NCBI GenBank assembly: GCA_958403605.1
Contig: CATXYA010000080.1
Location: forward strand, 1-6,962
DNA length: 6,962 bases
Origin: an uncultured Oscillospiraceae bacterium
GTDB taxonomy: Bacteria > Bacillota > Clostridia > Oscillospirales > Ruminococcaceae
Direction: 5' to 3'
Under the pieces are notes generated by a model that was given only the letters and a program-made list of their open reading frames with translations, did no database searches and was not told the origin of the DNA. A program made the translations under genes and the position numbers. Below, piece after piece: positions 5,583 through 6,962 of the stretch (within the stretch, counting starts at the first letter, position 1; the number at the start of each line of letters is the position of its first letter).

Positions 5583-5658
5583 TGGCTCCCCCTGTTGGGC
5601 TCGAACCAACGACCCTGCGGTTAACAGCCGCATGCTCTGCCAACTGAGCTAAGGAGGA
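5583..5658 (-). tRNA. tRNA-Asn(GTT)
   Basis: The minus strand folds as a complete 76-nt cloverleaf. Acceptor TCCTCCT pairs with AGGGGGA (one G-U pair). The D arm is GCTC/GAGC, and the anticodon stem TGCGG/CCGCA carries loop CTGTTAA with anticodon GTT. The T arm is GTTGG/CCAAC with loop TTCGAGC, and the discriminator G is followed by an encoded CCA (5585-5583). It decodes AAC/AAU. It is a single-gene unit with its own promoter and terminator, set between the GntR regulator and the ROK kinase. tRNA genes are common integration sites, but I see no integrase or attachment duplication here. Confidence 0.95.
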
Positions 5659-5687
5659 ATATCAAATCGCTACCAGCGACGATATCT

Positions 5688-5716
5688 ATTATAGCCAGGA
5701 ATCCCCGCTTTGTCAA
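5688..5716 (-). promoter_or_regulatory. perfect consensus sigma-A promoter of tRNA-Asn
   Basis: On the minus strand: TTGACA (5716-5711), a 17-bp spacer, TATAAT (5693-5688). All twelve hexamer positions match consensus, as expected for a strongly expressed stable RNA. The tRNA 5' end is 29 bases downstream of the -10. Confidence 0.9.
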
Positions 5717-5749
5717 CGGTTCCCGCAAATTTTTTCACAGGAAAAACCA

Positions 5750-5789
5750 GCCGTATCCGCGACAAAAAACGCGCTGTTCCGCGGACGGC
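5750..5789. repeat. inverted repeat between tRNA-Asn and ROK kinase promoters
   Basis: GCCGT-AT-CCGCG (5750-5761) pairs with CGCGG-ACGGC (5780-5789): a 10-bp stem with a two-base bulge and an 18-base loop. On the minus strand it is followed within four bases by five T, so it might act as a minus-strand terminator, although no minus-strand gene is evident to its right. The rest of 5717-5851 is AT-rich spacer with nothing else I can support. Confidence 0.4.
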
Positions 5790-5851
5790 AAAAAGAACGG
5801 CCTCCTGGGCAACATGCACAAATAAGAAAAAGTTTTTTGTTGAAAATAAAA

Positions 5852-5880
5852 TTGAAAAACATTTTCTTAAATGATAGGAT
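5852..5880 (+). promoter_or_regulatory. promoter of the ROK kinase gene
   Basis: -35 TTGAAA (5852-5857), a 17-bp spacer, -10 TAGGAT (5875-5880) with an extended TGA just upstream. The -35 lies in a direct repeat: TTGAAAA occurs at 5840 and again 12 bp on, at 5852, which could be a regulator site on one helical face. Transcription would begin near 5887, so the in-frame ATG at 5890 would be almost leaderless. Confidence 0.5.
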
Positions 5881-5925
5881 AGAGCCAGAATGAAACAGAC
5901 CCGACGCGTCAAAGGGGGACGCTTT

Positions 5926-6792
5926 GTGAAAACGGCTTGTGTGGACATCGGCGGCACGTATTTGAAGGCGGGCCTGCTGGCAGACGGCGCGCTGACAGAC
6001 GTCACGGAGACGCCCTCCCGCGCCGAAGAGGGCGCGGCGGCCCTGCTGGACAGGGTGGCGGCGCTGGTGCGCGCCATGCCGGGCGTGCAGCGCGTGGGCA
6101 TTTCCACCGCCGGGGAGGTAGACGCCGCCGGGACCATCCGGCTGAGCGACAACATCCCCGGCTATACGGGCATGGCGGTGAAGGCGCGGCTGCAAGCGGC
6201 CCTGGACCTGCCCGTGGCCGTGCTCAACGACGTGAACGCCGCCGCCCTGGGGGAATACGCTTTCGGCGCGGCAAAAGGCACCGGCAACTTTTTGATGGTG
6301 AGCTACGGCACCGGCGTGGGCGGGGCCGCGGTGGTGGACGGCAGGCTGTACACGGGGGCCGGGGGCTCCGCCGGGGAATTCGGCGGCATGCTCACGCACC
6401 CCGAGGCCTTGGACCCCGCTGACCGCGGCTCGGGCAGCTATGAGCGCTATGCCAGCACGGCGGCGCTGGTGGCCCGTGCCCGGCAGCTGGACTCGGCGCT
6501 GGCTTCGGGCCGGGCGGTGTTCGCCCGGCTGGACGAGCCCGCCGTGGCGGCACTAGTGGAGGCCTGGACGCGGGAGGTGGCCGTGGGCCTGGTGGGCCTC
6601 ATCCACGCGTTCGACCCCGCCGCGGTGGTGCTGGGCGGCGGCATTTTTCGCGAGGAATTCCTGCGCCGCCGCGTGCCGCAGCTGGTGGCCCCGCTGCTGA
6701 AGCCCAGCTTCGCGGGCTGCCGCCTGGTGGGCGCGGCCCTGGGCAACAACGCCGGCCTGCTGGGCGCGGGCTGGCTGGCGCAGCAGGGGTGA
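5926..6792 (+). CDS. ROK-family sugar kinase lacking the zinc motif
   Basis: This 288-residue cytosolic protein has the ASKHA/ROK fold. DIGGT (7-11) is the phosphate-1 ATP loop, NDVNAAALGE (101-110) carries the presumed catalytic base D102, SYGTGVGG (126-133) is phosphate-2, GSAGEFGG (147-154) is the sugar-binding region with E151, and LGGGI (236-240) is the adenosine region. Members phosphorylate glucose, N-acetylmannosamine or beta-glucosides with ATP. The usual zinc site (a His just after the GE-x-G motif, then a CxCGxxGCxE cluster) is missing: G154 replaces the His and no Cys occurs in 155-175, though E173 in SYERYAST is kept. Zinc-less members such as Listeria BglK are known in the family. 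I chose GTG 5926 because AAAGGGGG lies 7 bases upstream and the protein then begins as ROK kinases do. An in-frame ATG at 5890 is a weaker start. There is no N-terminal helix-turn-helix, so it is an enzyme rather than a ROK repressor. Substrate unknown. Confidence 0.87.
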   Translation: MKTACVDIGGTYLKAGLLADGALTDVTETPSRAEEGAAALLDRVAALVRAMPGVQRVGISTAGEVDAAGTIRLSDNIPGYTGMAVKARLQAALDLPVAVLNDVNAAALGEYAFGAAKGTGNFLMVSYGTGVGGAAVVDGRLYTGAGGSAGEFGGMLTHPEALDPADRGSGSYERYASTAALVARARQLDSALASGRAVFARLDEPAVAALVEAWTREVAVGLVGLIHAFDPAAVVLGGGIFREEFLRRRVPQLVAPLLKPSFAGCRLVGAALGNNAGLLGAGWLAQQG

Positions 6793-6799
6793 GCAAGGC

Positions 6800-6815
6800 G
6801 GGCGGCAAGCCGCCC
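6800..6815. repeat. GC-rich hairpin after the ROK kinase
   Basis: GGGCGG-CAAG-CCGCCC, a perfect 6-bp stem 7 bases past the stop. No T-run follows, so it is at best a rho-dependent or weak terminator or part of an intergenic repeat. Confidence 0.45.
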
Positions 6816-6837
6816 TGCTACTACTTGCTAAAAGCTT

Positions 6838-6867
6838 TACGCTTGTTAGTATCTTTAAGTAAGCGTA
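6838..6867. repeat. inverted repeat TACGCTT/AAGCGTA
   Basis: TACGCTT (6838-6844) and AAGCGTA (6861-6867) are perfect 7-bp arms around a 16-base AT-rich centre. There is no gene nearby on the right, and the role is unknown. Confidence 0.4.
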
Positions 6868-6875
6868 CAGCTATG

Positions 6876-6905
6876 TTGTTTTTCCGCGAAAGCAAGGAAA
6901 AACAA
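6876..6905. repeat. 10-bp hairpin capped by a GAAA tetraloop
   Basis: TTGTTTTTCC (6876-6885) pairs with GGAAAAACAA (6896-6905). The interior GC-GAAA-GC (6886-6893) makes a GNRA-capped extension with a two-A bulge. The fold looks like a structured RNA or mobile-element end, and it has no terminator U-tract on either strand. Confidence 0.5.
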
Positions 6906-6907
6906 AA

Positions 6908-6962
6908 GCCTTCCCCCGGTGGGGGATCGCCTCCGCAGAGGCATTTCGGAGGCCAACCGCTG
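6908..6962 (+). repeat. probable diverged member of the 93-bp repeat family, cut by the window edge
   Basis: Blocks GCCTTC (6908), TCCGC (6932), CATTTCG (6942) and AACCGCTG (6955-6962) occur in the same order and similar spacing as in the kinase repeat (2407, 2435, 2443, 2460). It also carries hairpins CCCCC-GGT-GGGGG (6913-6925) and GCCTC-CGCA-GAGGC (6929-6942), so the architecture of successive palindromes is shared although the bases differ. No coding sequence is visible in 6793-6962. Confidence 0.45.

Noticed and set aside
5453..5647. Plus-strand frame ending in a GLEPTTLRLTAA-like sequence
   Set aside because: This is the familiar translation of the antisense strand of tRNA-Asn and its terminators, not a protein gene.
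5583..5658. tRNA-Asn as attachment site of an integrated element
   Set aside because: No integrase gene and no duplicate of the tRNA 3' end is visible in the window.
5890..5925. ATG at 5890 as the ROK kinase start
   Set aside because: It lies about 10 bases after the predicted -10 and has only a weak upstream site. GTG 5926 has AAAGGGGG at good spacing and gives the usual ROK N-terminus.

Overview
The window looks like chromosomal DNA of a GC-rich anaerobic Firmicute, probably a gut Clostridia/Oscillospiraceae-type bacterium. This is an inference from GC-rich genes behind AT-rich leaders with near-consensus sigma-A promoters and strong Shine-Dalgarno sites, a tRNA with encoded CCA, GntR and ROK genes, a hybrid histidine kinase, and palindrome-rich repeats. 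No ribosomal or marker gene is present to fix the taxonomy.

Layout: (1) 1-138, the 3' end of a small or partial membrane-protein gene. (2) 303-1088 (+), a class I SAM-dependent methyltransferase in a clearly AT-richer island with its own promoter and an inverted repeat over its -10. (3) 1089-1308, a hairpin-rich convergent intergenic region with a bidirectional terminator. (4) 1309-3951 (-), a cytoplasmic PAS-PAS-HisKA-HATPase-REC-REC hybrid histidine kinase whose ATPase domain carries an in-frame array of a 93-bp repeat. (5) 3952-4130, a compact divergent promoter region. (6) 4131-5501 (+), a tandem two-module GntR-type regulator read in one frame but interrupted by two amber (TAG) codons. 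(7) 5583-5658 (-), tRNA-Asn(GTT) with a perfect consensus promoter and its own terminator. (8) 5926-6792 (+), a ROK-family sugar kinase lacking the usual zinc-binding motif. (9) 6793-6962, a non-coding tail of several inverted repeats, ending in what appears to be a diverged relative of the 93-bp repeat.

The kinase and the GntR regulator are divergently transcribed from promoters whose -35 boxes lie 8 bp apart around an AAGCGCTT palindrome, so they may be co-regulated. The kinase ends in receivers rather than a DNA-binding domain, so any link to the GntR protein is inference. The ROK kinase has its own promoter and is separated from the rest by the tRNA gene.

Most worth a second look: the two in-frame amber codons in an otherwise open 456-codon GntR-GntR frame (TAG ends no intact gene here, but only five ends are visible), and the 93-bp palindromic repeat, open in five of six frames, lodged in the kinase ATP-binding domain with a probable relative at the right edge.
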